The position numbers and the translations under genes are program-made. Positions 25,434-34,569 of a DNA stretch of 64,000 bases are shown here, in pieces; within the stretch, counting starts at the first letter, position 1; each line of letters starts with the position of its first letter. The stretch spans positions 1,185,183 to 1,249,182 of the forward strand of contig NZ_CP007452.1 in the NCBI RefSeq assembly GCF_000597865.1. The letters are read 5' to 3'. The notes beneath the pieces are model-generated. The model was not told where the DNA came from and made no database searches. It saw nothing but the letters and a program-made list of their open reading frames with translations. Source of the stretch: Peptoclostridium acidaminophilum DSM 3953. GTDB lineage: Bacteria; Bacillota; Clostridia; Peptostreptococcales; Peptostreptococcaceae.

Positions 25434-26558
25434 ATGAAGATGAAAGCTCCCATAAGAATTGACAGGAAGACAAAAAACCTGGCAAAGCGGATAAGCCCGG
25501 GAGAAATTGCAGTAATCAACCACAGGGATATTGACGAGGTGGCCGCAAATTCGCTCGTTGAAAAGAAGATAAAGGCCGTGATAAATGCCGACTTGTCAAT
25601 AAGCGGCAAATATCCAAACAAGGGGCCCGAGATTCTCAGCGAAAAGGGCATAACAATAGTAGACAATGTCGGCGTCCATATTTTCGAGGCGCTAAAAGAA
25701 GAAGACACAATAGAAATAGACGATGACGGAAGCGTGTACAAGGAAGGCGAGCTAATATGCCAGGGAGAGATTCTTGACGAGGCGAGGATAAAGGAGCTGC
25801 TGGAGATAGCATACGGCAACCTTTCGCAGGAGCTTGAAAACTTCATTGACAACACCATAGAATATGCAAAAAAAGAAAAGGGCTTCATACTCGGCGACAT
25901 AGGAATGCCCAGGACATCTGTAGACATGGAGGGAAGGCATGCGCTTGTCGTGGTGAGGGGCCAAAACTACAAGGACGACCTTAGCGCCATACTCTCATAT
26001 ATAGAAGAGGTAAAGCCGGTGCTCATAGGAGTTGACGGAGGTGCCGACGCACTGTTGGAGTTCGGGTACAAGCCGGACATAATAGTGGGCGACATGGACA
26101 GCGTCAGCGACAAGAGCCTGCAAAGCAGCAAGGAGATAATTGTCCATGCGTATCCCGACGGACGCGCGCCCGGTCTCAAAAGGGTCGAAGACATAGGCCT
26201 TAAGCCGATAGTGTTCCCGGCAATAGGAACAAGCGAGGACATAGCCATGCTGCTTGCATATGAGAACGGCGCGGAGCTTATTGTTGCGCTTGGCACGCAT
26301 TCCAATATAATCGACTTTCTGGAAAAGGGGCGAAAAGGAATGTCAAGCACATTCCTTGTGCGCATGAAGATAGGCTCCAAGCTCATAGACGCAAAGGGAG
26401 TAAGCCTGCTCTACAGGAGCCAGCTCAAGATCAAGTATATCTGGGGGCTTATAATAGCCGCGCTTTTTCCTGTGTTCATTGTGGCGTACCTTTCGCCGCC
26501 CATACAGCAGGTGCTTAGGATAATGGAGCTCAAAATGAAATATTTGATAGACCTGTAG
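25434..26558 (+). CDS. SteA-like protein with thiamine-pyrophosphokinase-type fold
   Basis: A 374-residue protein of the SteA family. The middle part (about residues 190-310) resembles the thiamine pyrophosphokinase fold, with LIGVDGGADALLEFGYKPDIIVGDMDSVSD, but the family is not known to make thiamine diphosphate. A single hydrophobic segment at about residues 343-361 would anchor the C-terminus in the membrane. In Actinobacteria SteA works with SteB at the division septum and affects cell wall hydrolase activity. The next gene is SteB/MctB-like, so the pair is kept here. AGGAG lies 8 bases upstream of ATG. Confidence 0.85.
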   Translation: MKMKAPIRIDRKTKNLAKRISPGEIAVINHRDIDEVAANSLVEKKIKAVINADLSISGKYPNKGPEILSEKGITIVDNVGVHIFEALKEEDTIEIDDDGSVYKEGELICQGEILDEARIKELLEIAYGNLSQELENFIDNTIEYAKKEKGFILGDIGMPRTSVDMEGRHALVVVRGQNYKDDLSAILSYIEEVKPVLIGVDGGADALLEFGYKPDIIVGDMDSVSDKSLQSSKEIIVHAYPDGRAPGLKRVEDIGLKPIVFPAIGTSEDIAMLLAYENGAELIVALGTHSNIIDFLEKGRKGMSSTFLVRMKIGSKLIDAKGVSLLYRSQLKIKYIWGLIIAALFPVFIVAYLSPPIQQVLRIMELKMKYLIDL

Positions 26559-26585
26559 AAAAAGAACTGAAAAGGGGAGAAAGCT

Positions 26586-27452
26586 ATGCTTATAAACATG
26601 AAATACTATATAACAACAATAGGAGCTATTTTCATAGCCCTTGGTATAGGAATACTAATAGGATTCAATCTCGACGGAGACATAATGATAAGCGAGCAGC
26701 AGCTTGAGATGGTCAACAAGCTCGAGGAGAAGATATCAGAGGTAAAGGCTCAAAATGATACGCTCACAGGAACAATAGCGAGCATGGAAAAGCAGAGGGA
26801 AGACATAGACAAGTATATTGAATACAGCAGCGGCAATGTTATAAAGGACAGGCTGGCAGGTAAAAACATAGCGGTTATTCAGACTACAGAGGATTATTTT
26901 TATCCCAATACAGTAGCATTTTTGCAGAAGGCTGGAGGCAGCGTGCCTTTCGAGCTGCTGCTAAAGGACAGCCTTATGAAGAGCCTGGATTTGCAGGCAT
27001 TTAATCAGGAGTTTGGAACTACATTCAAGACGAGTGCTGACATAGTGAACCACCTTTGCAAGACAATTTTCGAAGAAAAGAATATGGTGTTTGCCAACGC
27101 GCTCTCTCAAAAGGGATATGTTCAGATAAATGCCGGAAGCATGGACCTGAAAAATATTGATGCAGTAGTGATGGAATCAGGCGGAACCAAGGAAGACAAG
27201 GAAAAGATGCAGCTCTTTGACGGAACTGTAATCGAGTATCTTAAAGGCAAAAATGTCAGCGTGGTGGGCGTAGAAAGAACCGACGTGGAGTTTTCACACG
27301 TGCCTTTTTTCAAGGAGTCAAAAATATCCAGCGTTGACAATGTAAACAAGATACTGGGGGAAATTTCTCTTGTTATGGCTCTAGACGGCAAGAGCGGCCA
27401 TTTCGGAGAGAAGGAAACGGCGGAGGCTATACTTCCGCAAGAGCTTAACTAG
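26586..27452 (+). CDS. SteB/MctB-like membrane-anchored protein (copper transporter family name)
   Basis: A 288-residue protein with one N-terminal membrane segment (IGAIFIALGIGILIGF, about residues 12-28), a coiled coil over about residues 36-80 and an extracellular alpha/beta domain. It belongs to the MctB/SteB (DUF3186) family, named copper transporter after the mycobacterial outer-membrane protein; no copper ligands suggest that role here. In its family it partners SteA, whose homologue lies directly upstream. Likely membrane-bound and cell-envelope related; precise function is unknown. Confidence 0.8.
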   Translation: MLINMKYYITTIGAIFIALGIGILIGFNLDGDIMISEQQLEMVNKLEEKISEVKAQNDTLTGTIASMEKQREDIDKYIEYSSGNVIKDRLAGKNIAVIQTTEDYFYPNTVAFLQKAGGSVPFELLLKDSLMKSLDLQAFNQEFGTTFKTSADIVNHLCKTIFEEKNMVFANALSQKGYVQINAGSMDLKNIDAVVMESGGTKEDKEKMQLFDGTVIEYLKGKNVSVVGVERTDVEFSHVPFFKESKISSVDNVNKILGEISLVMALDGKSGHFGEKETAEAILPQELN

Positions 27453-27465
27453 GCGAGGTGAAAAG

Positions 27466-28137
27466 ATGCGAATAAGCGTACTTATACCTGCATACAACGA
27501 GCAGGACAGGATAGGAGCAACACTAGAGGGGGTTTTAGGCCTCAAATCCATAGATGAGATTGTTGTAGTAGATGACGGCTCGGCAGATCGCACATACGAG
27601 ATAGCATCCTCATATGAGGGCGTGAGCGCATACAGGCTCGAGCAAAACAGCGGCAAGGGCTATGCTGTGAACTTCGGCCTCACGAAGATAAAGGATGCCG
27701 ACGTAATAGTGTTTCTTGACGCCGATGTGGGCGCTACATCGGGCGAGGTCCAAAAGTTAATAGAGCCCATTATAAATGGAGAATGCGACGTAACCATAGC
27801 GGCGTTTCCTCCGGCTGCAAAAAAAGGCGGCTTCGGACTAGTAAAAAGGCTTGCCAGGTCGGGCGTTAAATTATTCACCGGCGCAGAGCTGAGCGCAACG
27901 CTTTCCGGACAAAGGGCGTTCAAGAAAGAGGTGCTCGATATATTCGACGCAATCCCTTCAGGCTATGGAGTCGAGGTTGGAATGACAATAGACATACTAA
28001 GAAAAGGCTTCAAAGTAAAGGAAGTGCCTGTATACATGACGCACAACGAAACAGGCAGGGACATAAGCGGTTTCAAACACAGAGGAAAACAGTTCTATCA
28101 TATTTCAGTTATTCTTTTAAAGAAGTTTTTCAAGTAA
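27466..28137 (+). CDS. Glycosyltransferase family 2
   Basis: A 223-residue GT-A enzyme with SVLIPAYNEQDRIGATLEGV, VVVDDGSADRT, NSGKGYAVNFGL and the metal-binding DxD in VFLDADVG near residue 86. It has no membrane segment, so it is the soluble DPM1-like type that may glycosylate a polyprenyl phosphate or lipid. It sits between SteB-like and MraY/WecA-like genes, which points to envelope glycan work; sugar and acceptor are unknown. Confidence 0.88.
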   Translation: MRISVLIPAYNEQDRIGATLEGVLGLKSIDEIVVVDDGSADRTYEIASSYEGVSAYRLEQNSGKGYAVNFGLTKIKDADVIVFLDADVGATSGEVQKLIEPIINGECDVTIAAFPPAAKKGGFGLVKRLARSGVKLFTGAELSATLSGQRAFKKEVLDIFDAIPSGYGVEVGMTIDILRKGFKVKEVPVYMTHNETGRDISGFKHRGKQFYHISVILLKKFFK

Positions 28138-28155
28138 ATTTCAGGAGGAACAGCT

Positions 28156-28959
28156 TTGACAATCATTATAATTTCATTTGTACTTGGATTTATTTCGACT
28201 AAAATATTCATTGGATTCTTCAAGGGCATGCTGACGCAAGCAGGAATAGTAAGGCAAAACTACATGGGCATAATGATTCCGGTAGGAATGGGGCTTGTAT
28301 TCCTGCCCTACATCATTATGAACGCATGCATAGCCGACTACTTCCATGATGAAAAGGTTGTGCCCTACTATATACTCGGAGTAATAGCAATGAGCCTGGC
28401 GGGCGTTGTGGATGACCTTGTGGGCGATCGGAGCTCGAGCGGCTTCAAGGGACATTTCAAAGCTCTCTTTAAAGGCACTCTTACAACAGGTGCGTTCAAG
28501 GCACTCTTTGGCGGAGCAGTGGCATTTTTGATATCGCTCTCGTTTACAAAGGAGATATTCGAAATAATACTCAACACCCTCCTTATAGCCTTGGCAACCA
28601 ACTTCTTCAACCTCCTTGACCTGAGGCCGGGAAGGGCTCTCAAGATCTATACTGTCAGCTGCATTCCAGTGCTCATATTCTCATCCGAGGTTTCAAGGCT
28701 CCTGCTCGGCGGCATGCTCTCTTCGGCGCTGGCCTACTTCTGGGACGACATAAAGGCCAGGACTATGATGGGCGATTCGGGCTCTAATGTGCTTGGGGCG
28801 TCAATAGGCATAATAGCCGCATACGAGTTTGGCATATGGACGAAAATTGCCATATTGGCAGCGCTTATACTGGTGCACGCCGTTTCGGAAAAATATTCCA
28901 TAACAAAGATAATCGAAAGCAACAGACTGCTCAACTATATAGACAAGCTTGGGAGGTAA
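28156..28959 (+). CDS. MraY/WecA-like phospho-glycosyl transferase family protein
   Basis: A 267-residue polytopic membrane protein of the polyprenyl-phosphate N-acetylhexosamine-1-phosphate transferase superfamily, smaller than MraY (about 320). It keeps VVDDLVGDR near residue 85, NFFNLLDLRPGRALK near residue 155 and MMGDSGSNVLGA near residue 208, which carry the Asp residues used in catalysis. Start is TTG after AGGAGG. It may load a sugar phosphate onto undecaprenyl phosphate, with the adjacent GT2 adding more sugar; this is inference. Confidence 0.82.
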   Translation: MTIIIISFVLGFISTKIFIGFFKGMLTQAGIVRQNYMGIMIPVGMGLVFLPYIIMNACIADYFHDEKVVPYYILGVIAMSLAGVVDDLVGDRSSSGFKGHFKALFKGTLTTGAFKALFGGAVAFLISLSFTKEIFEIILNTLLIALATNFFNLLDLRPGRALKIYTVSCIPVLIFSSEVSRLLLGGMLSSALAYFWDDIKARTMMGDSGSNVLGASIGIIAAYEFGIWTKIAILAALILVHAVSEKYSITKIIESNRLLNYIDKLGR

Positions 28960-28963
28960 TTAT

Positions 28964-30043
28964 ATGGATATGCTCAGCAAAAAGCTCGCCATAGTAAAAT
29001 CAATAACAGGCGAATATGATGACATGCAGGAGCTGACAGTTCTCGTAGCAGACAGGGATGAGAAGGCCATTTCATATATCCCGCTTACAGGAAGGGCAAA
29101 GCCAGGGCAAAGCGTGCTGCTTAACACGACGGCTGTGGAACTCAGCCTCGGAACAGGCGGCTTTCACTTTGTAATAGCAAATCTGGACGAGCCTGAATCG
29201 AGCATGTCTCCAGGCGGTCATATAATGAAACTAAGATATACGCCATACCAGATCAAATGTTTTGCAGTAGAGGAGCAGGGCAGCAAGTATCACGAGCAGA
29301 TTAACGCTTTCGAGTCGCTCGAGAAGCTGCCTGTGGCAGTCGGAACATTGCACAGCCAGCTCGTGCCATTTGCCTGCACGGCAAAAAAGCTCATGCCGGG
29401 CAAAAGCATAGCCTACATAATGACGGACGGTGCGGCGCTTCCCATGTATCTTAGCAAGAATGTCAAGGAGCTAAAGAACAAGGGACTAATAGACCATACA
29501 ATTACGTGCGGCAACGCCTTCGGGGGCGACTTTGAGTCTGTCAATGTATACAGCGCCATGATATTTGCAAAGCAGGTGCTAAGGGCCGACATAATTTTCG
29601 TTTGCATGGGGCCTGGAATTGCCGGTACCGGAACGAAATATGGTTTTACCGGGATAGAGCAGGCATATATACTCGATGCAGCCGTTAAGCTAGGAGGTAC
29701 TTCAATAGCAGTTCCGCGAGTAAGCTTTGCCGACAAGAGGGAAAGGCACAGGGGCATATCACACCACACGGTTACAGTGCTCCGCGACGCAGTGTGCAGC
29801 AGAGTTGTTGTTCCGATAAACATACAGGATGAAGAAAAACTTGCAACTCTTGAAAAGCAGCTCGAGGGCAGCGGTCTTTCAAGGCTGCACGAAATATATC
29901 GCGTAAAAGGCGATTCGACAAAGGCTGCGATGGATGAATTCGGAATGAAGGCGAGGAGCATGGGCAGGGGCTTTGATGAGGATGAGGAGTTCTTCAAATC
30001 AGCTTCGGGTGCAGCGAGCTACATAGCGGAGGTACTTTTATAA
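28964..30043 (+). CDS. DUF3866 family protein
   Basis: A 359-residue protein of the DUF3866 family, conserved next to steA, steB and Nudix genes in Firmicutes and Actinobacteria. It has LNTTAVELSLGTGGFHFV near residue 60, VGTLHSQL, IAYIMTDGAALP, CGNAFGGDFESVN and MGPGIAGTGTKYGFTG. No membrane segment is evident. The biochemical function is unknown. ATG 28964 lies 7 bases after GGAGG. Its stop overlaps the nudF start (TAATG). Confidence 0.82.
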   Translation: MDMLSKKLAIVKSITGEYDDMQELTVLVADRDEKAISYIPLTGRAKPGQSVLLNTTAVELSLGTGGFHFVIANLDEPESSMSPGGHIMKLRYTPYQIKCFAVEEQGSKYHEQINAFESLEKLPVAVGTLHSQLVPFACTAKKLMPGKSIAYIMTDGAALPMYLSKNVKELKNKGLIDHTITCGNAFGGDFESVNVYSAMIFAKQVLRADIIFVCMGPGIAGTGTKYGFTGIEQAYILDAAVKLGGTSIAVPRVSFADKRERHRGISHHTVTVLRDAVCSRVVVPINIQDEEKLATLEKQLEGSGLSRLHEIYRVKGDSTKAAMDEFGMKARSMGRGFDEDEEFFKSASGAASYIAEVLL

Positions 30044-30576
30044 TGGTAATAAAAGAAGAGACTATGAACAGTGAAATCATATATAATGGAAAAATAGTTA
30101 ACTTGAGGATAGATACCGTGGAGCTGCCGCAGCAAAAGTATTCAAAGCGTGAGATTGTGGAGCATCCGGGAGGAGTAGCTGTAATAGCCATCACTGATGA
30201 TGGCGAAGTAATAATGGTAAGGCAGTACAGGAAGGCTGTGGAGGATGCGGTGCTGGAGATACCGGCGGGGAAGCTTGATCCGGGCGAAGACCCGAGGGAG
30301 TGTGCCGCAAGGGAGCTCAAGGAAGAGACGGGTTATGAGGCTGATACGCTCGAGCATCTTGTTGATTTTTACTCATCTCCGGGCTTTACGAATGAAAAAA
30401 TACACATATACCTGGCAAGAGGGCTAAGGGATGGCCTGGCGCAGCCCGATGAAAATGAATATATCGACATAGAGCTCTACAGCATGCAGTCGCTTTTGGA
30501 CATGGCTTCCAAAAACATGATAAAGGATGCCAAAAGCCTGGTGGCATTGCTGTATGCTAGCAATTTCAAGGGATAA
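30043..30576 (+). CDS. nudF: Nudix hydrolase, ADP-ribose pyrophosphatase type
   Basis: A 177-residue Nudix enzyme with the complete box G-x5-E-x7-REUXEEXGU at GKLDPGEDPRECAARELKEE, near residues 76-98. Sequence after the box (YSSPGFTNEKIHIYLARGL) fits the ADP-ribose pyrophosphatase group. It is translationally coupled to the DUF3866 gene and precedes the Xer-like gene, the same nudF-before-xerD order as in Bacillus. Confidence 0.88.
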   Translation: MVIKEETMNSEIIYNGKIVNLRIDTVELPQQKYSKREIVEHPGGVAVIAITDDGEVIMVRQYRKAVEDAVLEIPAGKLDPGEDPRECAARELKEETGYEADTLEHLVDFYSSPGFTNEKIHIYLARGLRDGLAQPDENEYIDIELYSMQSLLDMASKNMIKDAKSLVALLYASNFKG

Positions 30577-30611
30577 CAGTCCCCTCAGTGTGTTTGTTAG
30601 GAGATGTATGA

Positions 30612-31493
30612 ATGGAAAAATTATTGTCAGATTATAAAGAATATATACAAAATGAAAAGGGCCTTTCAAGGAGCACAGTCTTTTCATATGAAAACGACCT
30701 GAAGAAATACTTTGAATATCTGAGCTCTTGCAAGCTGGATATACTCGATGTAAGCGAAAGCGACCTGGAGGATTTCGTGGCACATATAAAAACATTTGAT
30801 ATTTCGCAGGCTACAGTCTCAAGGATTGTGTCATCCGTAAAGTCGATGCATGAATATCTCTACGACGCGAAACTTTCCTGCAAGAATCCCGCCAAAAAGA
30901 TTAAAAAGCCCAAAATCGAAAGAGAGCAGACTACTGATATTCTTATGGAAGAGGAGATTGTCAAGATGCTATCCATGCCTGACAGCGCAGGCTGTACCGG
31001 CATGAGGGACAAGGCGATACTTGAGATAATCTACGGAACCGGCATGAAGGTGTCGGAAATCGTATCGCTGAATGTAGAGGATGTAGACGTACAGATGGAG
31101 TATATAAACTGCGATGGCACAAGGAGCAAGCGAGCTGTTCCGCTGGGACTGTCGGCGCTTGAAAGCGTCAAAGCCTACATTGAAAAATCAAGGACGTCGC
31201 TTATAAAGCCGTGCTCGGGCAGCGCTTTGTTTCTCAACCTCAAGGGAGACAGGCTTACAAGACAGGGACTTTGGAAGATTATCAAGGGATATGCAAAGGA
31301 AGCCGGCATACAAAAAAATGTAACGCCGTCAGTCCTGCGCAATTCATTTGCGGTGCACATGCTCAGCAACGGAGCGGACATAAGGATTGTCAGCCAGTTG
31401 CTTGGAAATTCAAACATTTCATGCCTGCAGCCTTATGTGCAGTCCAAGAAGAATGCCAGAATAGAGCTCAAAAGCAAGCACCCCAGAGGATAA
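30612..31493 (+). CDS. Xer-like tyrosine recombinase with degenerate active site
   Basis: A 293-residue protein with the full XerD architecture: SAM-like core-binding domain (residues 1-100) and catalytic domain (110-290), ending in the XerD-like HPRG. It sits after nudF, the xerD place in Bacillus. The catalytic set is poor: Arg I is Lys146 (YGTGMKVSEI), the beta-hairpin Lys is lost (CDGTRSKRAVPLG), His II is Ser240 in SVLRNSF, and His III is Asn266 in LLGNSN. Only Arg243 and Tyr275 remain. The frame is clean, so this is not a fresh pseudogene. It may bind DNA without recombining; a true XerC/D would then lie elsewhere. Confidence 0.8.
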   Translation: MEKLLSDYKEYIQNEKGLSRSTVFSYENDLKKYFEYLSSCKLDILDVSESDLEDFVAHIKTFDISQATVSRIVSSVKSMHEYLYDAKLSCKNPAKKIKKPKIEREQTTDILMEEEIVKMLSMPDSAGCTGMRDKAILEIIYGTGMKVSEIVSLNVEDVDVQMEYINCDGTRSKRAVPLGLSALESVKAYIEKSRTSLIKPCSGSALFLNLKGDRLTRQGLWKIIKGYAKEAGIQKNVTPSVLRNSFAVHMLSNGADIRIVSQLLGNSNISCLQPYVQSKKNARIELKSKHPRG

Positions 31494-31501
31494 AAGCATT
31501 A

Positions 31502-31530
31502 TTGTAAACTGGCTTTATAAAAAGTATAAT
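31502..31530 (+). promoter_or_regulatory. Promoter of mltG
   Basis: TTGTAA at 31502-31507, 17-base spacer, TATAAT at 31525-31530, just after the Xer-like stop codon. It would start the mltG-trmR-U32 unit. Confidence 0.65.
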
Positions 31531-31555
31531 ATACTAAAAAACAAGAGGTCCGCCT

Positions 31556-32566
31556 ATGAAAAAGATATTTGTTGTTTTGGCTTTAACAATAGCCGCATCC
31601 GTTGTTTCGGCCGCTCTGGCTTTCAACGCCTTGACCGGTCCATACGACAAAGGCAGCACGGAATATGAGATTGTCGACATTCCCAAAGGCTCCTATATAG
31701 GAAAGGCTGCCGGCATACTCCATGAGAACAGGCTCATAAGGAACGAGCTGCTTTTCAGGGTTGTAGCAAAGCTTGAAGGTGACCCCGGCATAAAGGCCGG
31801 CAGGTACAAGATATTCAGATCGTATTCGAACAGCGAGATACTGAGATTGCTTGAAGAAGGCAAGGTATATAATGACAGCATTGCTGTCACAATACCCGAG
31901 GGCTTTGAAGGCTACAAGATTGCCGAGCGCCTGGAAAAGCTGGGGCTGGCAAGCAAGGCCAGATTCATGGAGCTTATTGAAAATCCCAAGGAGTTCGAAT
32001 CAAGAATACCTTTTATAAGAGGAGAGAACCTGAGCAGTCTTGAAGGGTATCTTTTCCCGGATACTTATTTTTTTAAAAAAGGCACCTCCGAGGAAGACAT
32101 GATAGTGGAGATGCTCAAGCGATTTGAGGATGTATACGGCCAGAGCTATCAAAAAAGACAGCTCGATATGGGCAAGTCACTCAATGAGATTATAACAATG
32201 GCTTCCATAATCGAAAGGGAGGCCAAAAAGGATTCGGAAAGGGACCTCGTTTCAGCCGTGTTTTACAACAGGCTGAAAATCGGGCAGAGGCTCCAGTCAT
32301 GCGCCACGGTTCAGTATATTCTCATGGAGAGAAAGCAGAATCTGACGGATGCAGACATACAGATCGAGTCGCCCTACAACACATATAAGTATGAAGGGCT
32401 TCCCCCCGGGCCAATAGCCTCGCCGGGCAAAAAATCCATAGAGGCCGCACTGTATCCGGCAAATGTGGACTACTTGTATTTTGTTGCAAAAAAGGACGGA
32501 AGCCATACTTTTTCAAGGACATACGAGGAGCATTTGAAAGCAAAAGCAAAAAACTTTGCGGAATAG
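31556..32566 (+). CDS. mltG: Endolytic murein transglycosylase MltG
   Basis: Membrane-anchored enzyme that cuts nascent peptidoglycan strands and sets glycan length. Residues 1-22 form the N-terminal anchor; a LysM-like subdomain follows (about 35-100), then the YceG catalytic domain with Glu220 in MASIIEREA, and YEGLPPGPIASPG near the end. 336 residues is usual. The Bacillus orthologue YrrL precedes trmR and the U32 genes in the same order. Confidence 0.93.
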   Translation: MKKIFVVLALTIAASVVSAALAFNALTGPYDKGSTEYEIVDIPKGSYIGKAAGILHENRLIRNELLFRVVAKLEGDPGIKAGRYKIFRSYSNSEILRLLEEGKVYNDSIAVTIPEGFEGYKIAERLEKLGLASKARFMELIENPKEFESRIPFIRGENLSSLEGYLFPDTYFFKKGTSEEDMIVEMLKRFEDVYGQSYQKRQLDMGKSLNEIITMASIIEREAKKDSERDLVSAVFYNRLKIGQRLQSCATVQYILMERKQNLTDADIQIESPYNTYKYEGLPPGPIASPGKKSIEAALYPANVDYLYFVAKKDGSHTFSRTYEEHLKAKAKNFAE

Positions 32567-32609
32567 GTGGGTGAGAATCCATCTATTTCTTTATGGAAGG
32601 ATGATACAC

Positions 32610-33272
32610 TTGAGCAATATTGTAAACGAAGCAGTTGAAAGCTATGTAAGAGGATCATTAAAAAAGAGCGTGGGCTTGATGCTTGACATGGAAGCATACG
32701 CAGATGAGCACAGCGTGCCCATAGTGCAAAAGGAAGTGGCGCAGCTTATCAATGTAATACTGAGGCTGCAAAGACCGAGGCGCATTCTCGAGGTGGGGAC
32801 GGCCATAGGCTACTCGGCCATACTTATGGCCACGGCGTCCGGAGAAGGCTGCAGTGTCACCACTATAGAGCGCAATCCAGGCATGGCCGAGCAGGCTAGG
32901 GAAAACATAGAAAAAGCGGGTCTTCAGGGCAGCATAAGGGTAATCGAGGAGGATGCAACGGATGCCCTCAAAATGGTGGACGGCGAATACGACCTCATAT
33001 TCATGGATGCGGCCAAGGGTCAGTACATGCAGTTTTACGACATGGCGATAGACAGGCTCAAAACAGGCGGGCTTTTGATATCCGATAACATACTCTACAA
33101 GGGCATGGTGGCATCAGACGAGTTTGCGGTCAGAAGAAAAAAGACAATAATAAAGAGGATGCGCAGCTACATCGACTATATATGTAGCGCGGATTACATT
33201 GAAACCAGCGTGATTCCAATAGGTGATGGAGTGGCGCTCAGCTACAAGCTAAAAGACAGAAATGCAAAATAA
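32610..33272 (+). CDS. trmR: O-methyltransferase, TrmR-like
   Basis: SAM-dependent class I methyltransferase with ILEVGTAIGYSAILMA (motif I), VTTIERNPGMAEQAREN, LIFMDAAKGQY and LLISDNILYKG. Orthologues between mltG and U32 peptidase genes methylate 5-hydroxyuridine in tRNA wobble position to 5-methoxyuridine (Bacillus TrmR/YrrM). TTG 32610 is 9 bases after GGAAGG and gives MSNIVNEAVESY; ATG 32601 would touch the ribosome site. About 220 residues. Confidence 0.85.
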   Translation: MSNIVNEAVESYVRGSLKKSVGLMLDMEAYADEHSVPIVQKEVAQLINVILRLQRPRRILEVGTAIGYSAILMATASGEGCSVTTIERNPGMAEQARENIEKAGLQGSIRVIEEDATDALKMVDGEYDLIFMDAAKGQYMQFYDMAIDRLKTGGLLISDNILYKGMVASDEFAVRRKKTIIKRMRSYIDYICSADYIETSVIPIGDGVALSYKLKDRNAK

Positions 33273-33287
33273 TCAGAGGTGAAAATA

Positions 33288-34541
33288 ATGGATAGAGAAC
33301 AAATAGAAATACTGGCTCCAGCGGGTGATCTTGAAAAGCTAAAGCTGGCAATAACATACGGGGCGGATGCCGTATATCTTGGCGGTGAAAGATTCGGCCT
33401 CCGTGCAGCGGCAAAGAATTTCTCGATAGAGCAGATAAAGGAAGGCGCAGACTTTGCACACAGCAAAGGCAAGCGGCTGTATGTAACTGTCAACTTGATA
33501 CCACACAACGAGGATTTTGAAGGACTTGAGGAGTATCTTAAGGAGCTTCAGCAATCAGGCGTAGACGCCCTTATAGCTTCAGATCCGGGAGTCATAATGA
33601 AGATAAAGGAAGCTGTACCAGGCATGGAGATACACCTTAGCACTCAGGCCAACAACACAAACTATATGAGCGCGCGTTTTTGGCACTCCCAGGGCATAAA
33701 GCGCGTAGTGGTTGCCAGAGAGCTTTCGGTGGGCGAAATAGGAGAAATTAGAGCCAACATTCCAGATGACATGGAGATAGAGGCCTTCGTTCACGGCGCC
33801 ATGTGCATATCGTATTCGGGCAGATGTCTGATAAGCAACTACATGACAGGCAAGGACGCCAACAAGGGAGAGTGCAAGCACCCCTGCAGATGGAAGTACT
33901 CGCTTATGGAGGAGACCAGGCCGGGCGAATACTACCCGATATACGAAGATGAAAGAGGAACTTTCTTTTTCAATTCCAAGGACCTGTGCCTCATCGAGCA
34001 CATACCGGAGCTTGTGCAGGCAGGCATAAAGAGCTTCAAGATAGAAGGCAGGATGAAGTCTGCATATTATGTGGCTACAATAGTAAGAGCTTACAGGATG
34101 GCCATAGATGAATACCTGAAAAATCCGCAGGGCTGGAAGTTCAAGCAGGAGTGGCTCGAGGAACTTGAAAAGGTTAGCCACAGAGGCTTTACAAAGGGCT
34201 TTTACTTCAACAAGCCCGGACATGAAGAGCACCACTACGGTTCAAGCTCATACGTTAGAAATTACGATTTCATAGGGCTTGTGCAAAGTCGTGACGATGA
34301 AAATGGCGAGATAATTGTTCAGCAAAGGAACAGATTCTTCTTAGGGGACGAAATAGAGATAATAGGTCCGGGAGGAGTACAGCATCTGGCCAGGATAACA
34401 GGAATGCGCGATGAAGCCGGCAACGGGATTGAGGTTGCGCCAAGGCCAAAGGAGACAATAAGGGTGAAACTCGACATCGAGCTTGATGGCATTGGGGAGA
34501 ATTTCATCTTGAGAAAAAAGGCCGAGCAGGCAAATTGCTAG
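33288..34541 (+). CDS. Peptidase U32 family protein, tRNA hydroxylation (TrhP-like)
   Basis: A U32-family protein of about 417 residues with EILAPAGDLEKLKLAITYGADAVYLGG at the N-terminus, the family signature EAFVHGAMCISYSGRCLISNY near residue 165 with conserved Cys (also ECKHPCRW), and the C-terminal U32 domain. Bacillus TrhP1/TrhP2 at this locus are needed for prephenate-dependent tRNA U34 hydroxylation, the step before TrmR. Here only one U32 gene is present. ATG 33288 has AGAGGTG 6 bases upstream. Despite the name it is probably not a peptidase. Confidence 0.87.
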   Translation: MDREQIEILAPAGDLEKLKLAITYGADAVYLGGERFGLRAAAKNFSIEQIKEGADFAHSKGKRLYVTVNLIPHNEDFEGLEEYLKELQQSGVDALIASDPGVIMKIKEAVPGMEIHLSTQANNTNYMSARFWHSQGIKRVVVARELSVGEIGEIRANIPDDMEIEAFVHGAMCISYSGRCLISNYMTGKDANKGECKHPCRWKYSLMEETRPGEYYPIYEDERGTFFFNSKDLCLIEHIPELVQAGIKSFKIEGRMKSAYYVATIVRAYRMAIDEYLKNPQGWKFKQEWLEELEKVSHRGFTKGFYFNKPGHEEHHYGSSSYVRNYDFIGLVQSRDDENGEIIVQQRNRFFLGDEIEIIGPGGVQHLARITGMRDEAGNGIEVAPRPKETIRVKLDIELDGIGENFILRKKAEQANC

Positions 34542-34569
34542 ATTTATAGAGAATACAAGGGGAGAATGG

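Noticed and set aside
29413-29997. Long - strand frame opposite the DUF3866 gene
   Set aside because: Serine-rich composition typical of the antisense shadow of coding sequence; no ribosome site or family match.
30612-31493. Mobile element or integrase
   Set aside because: No flanking repeats, attachment site or cargo; it sits in a conserved nudF-linked chromosomal position.
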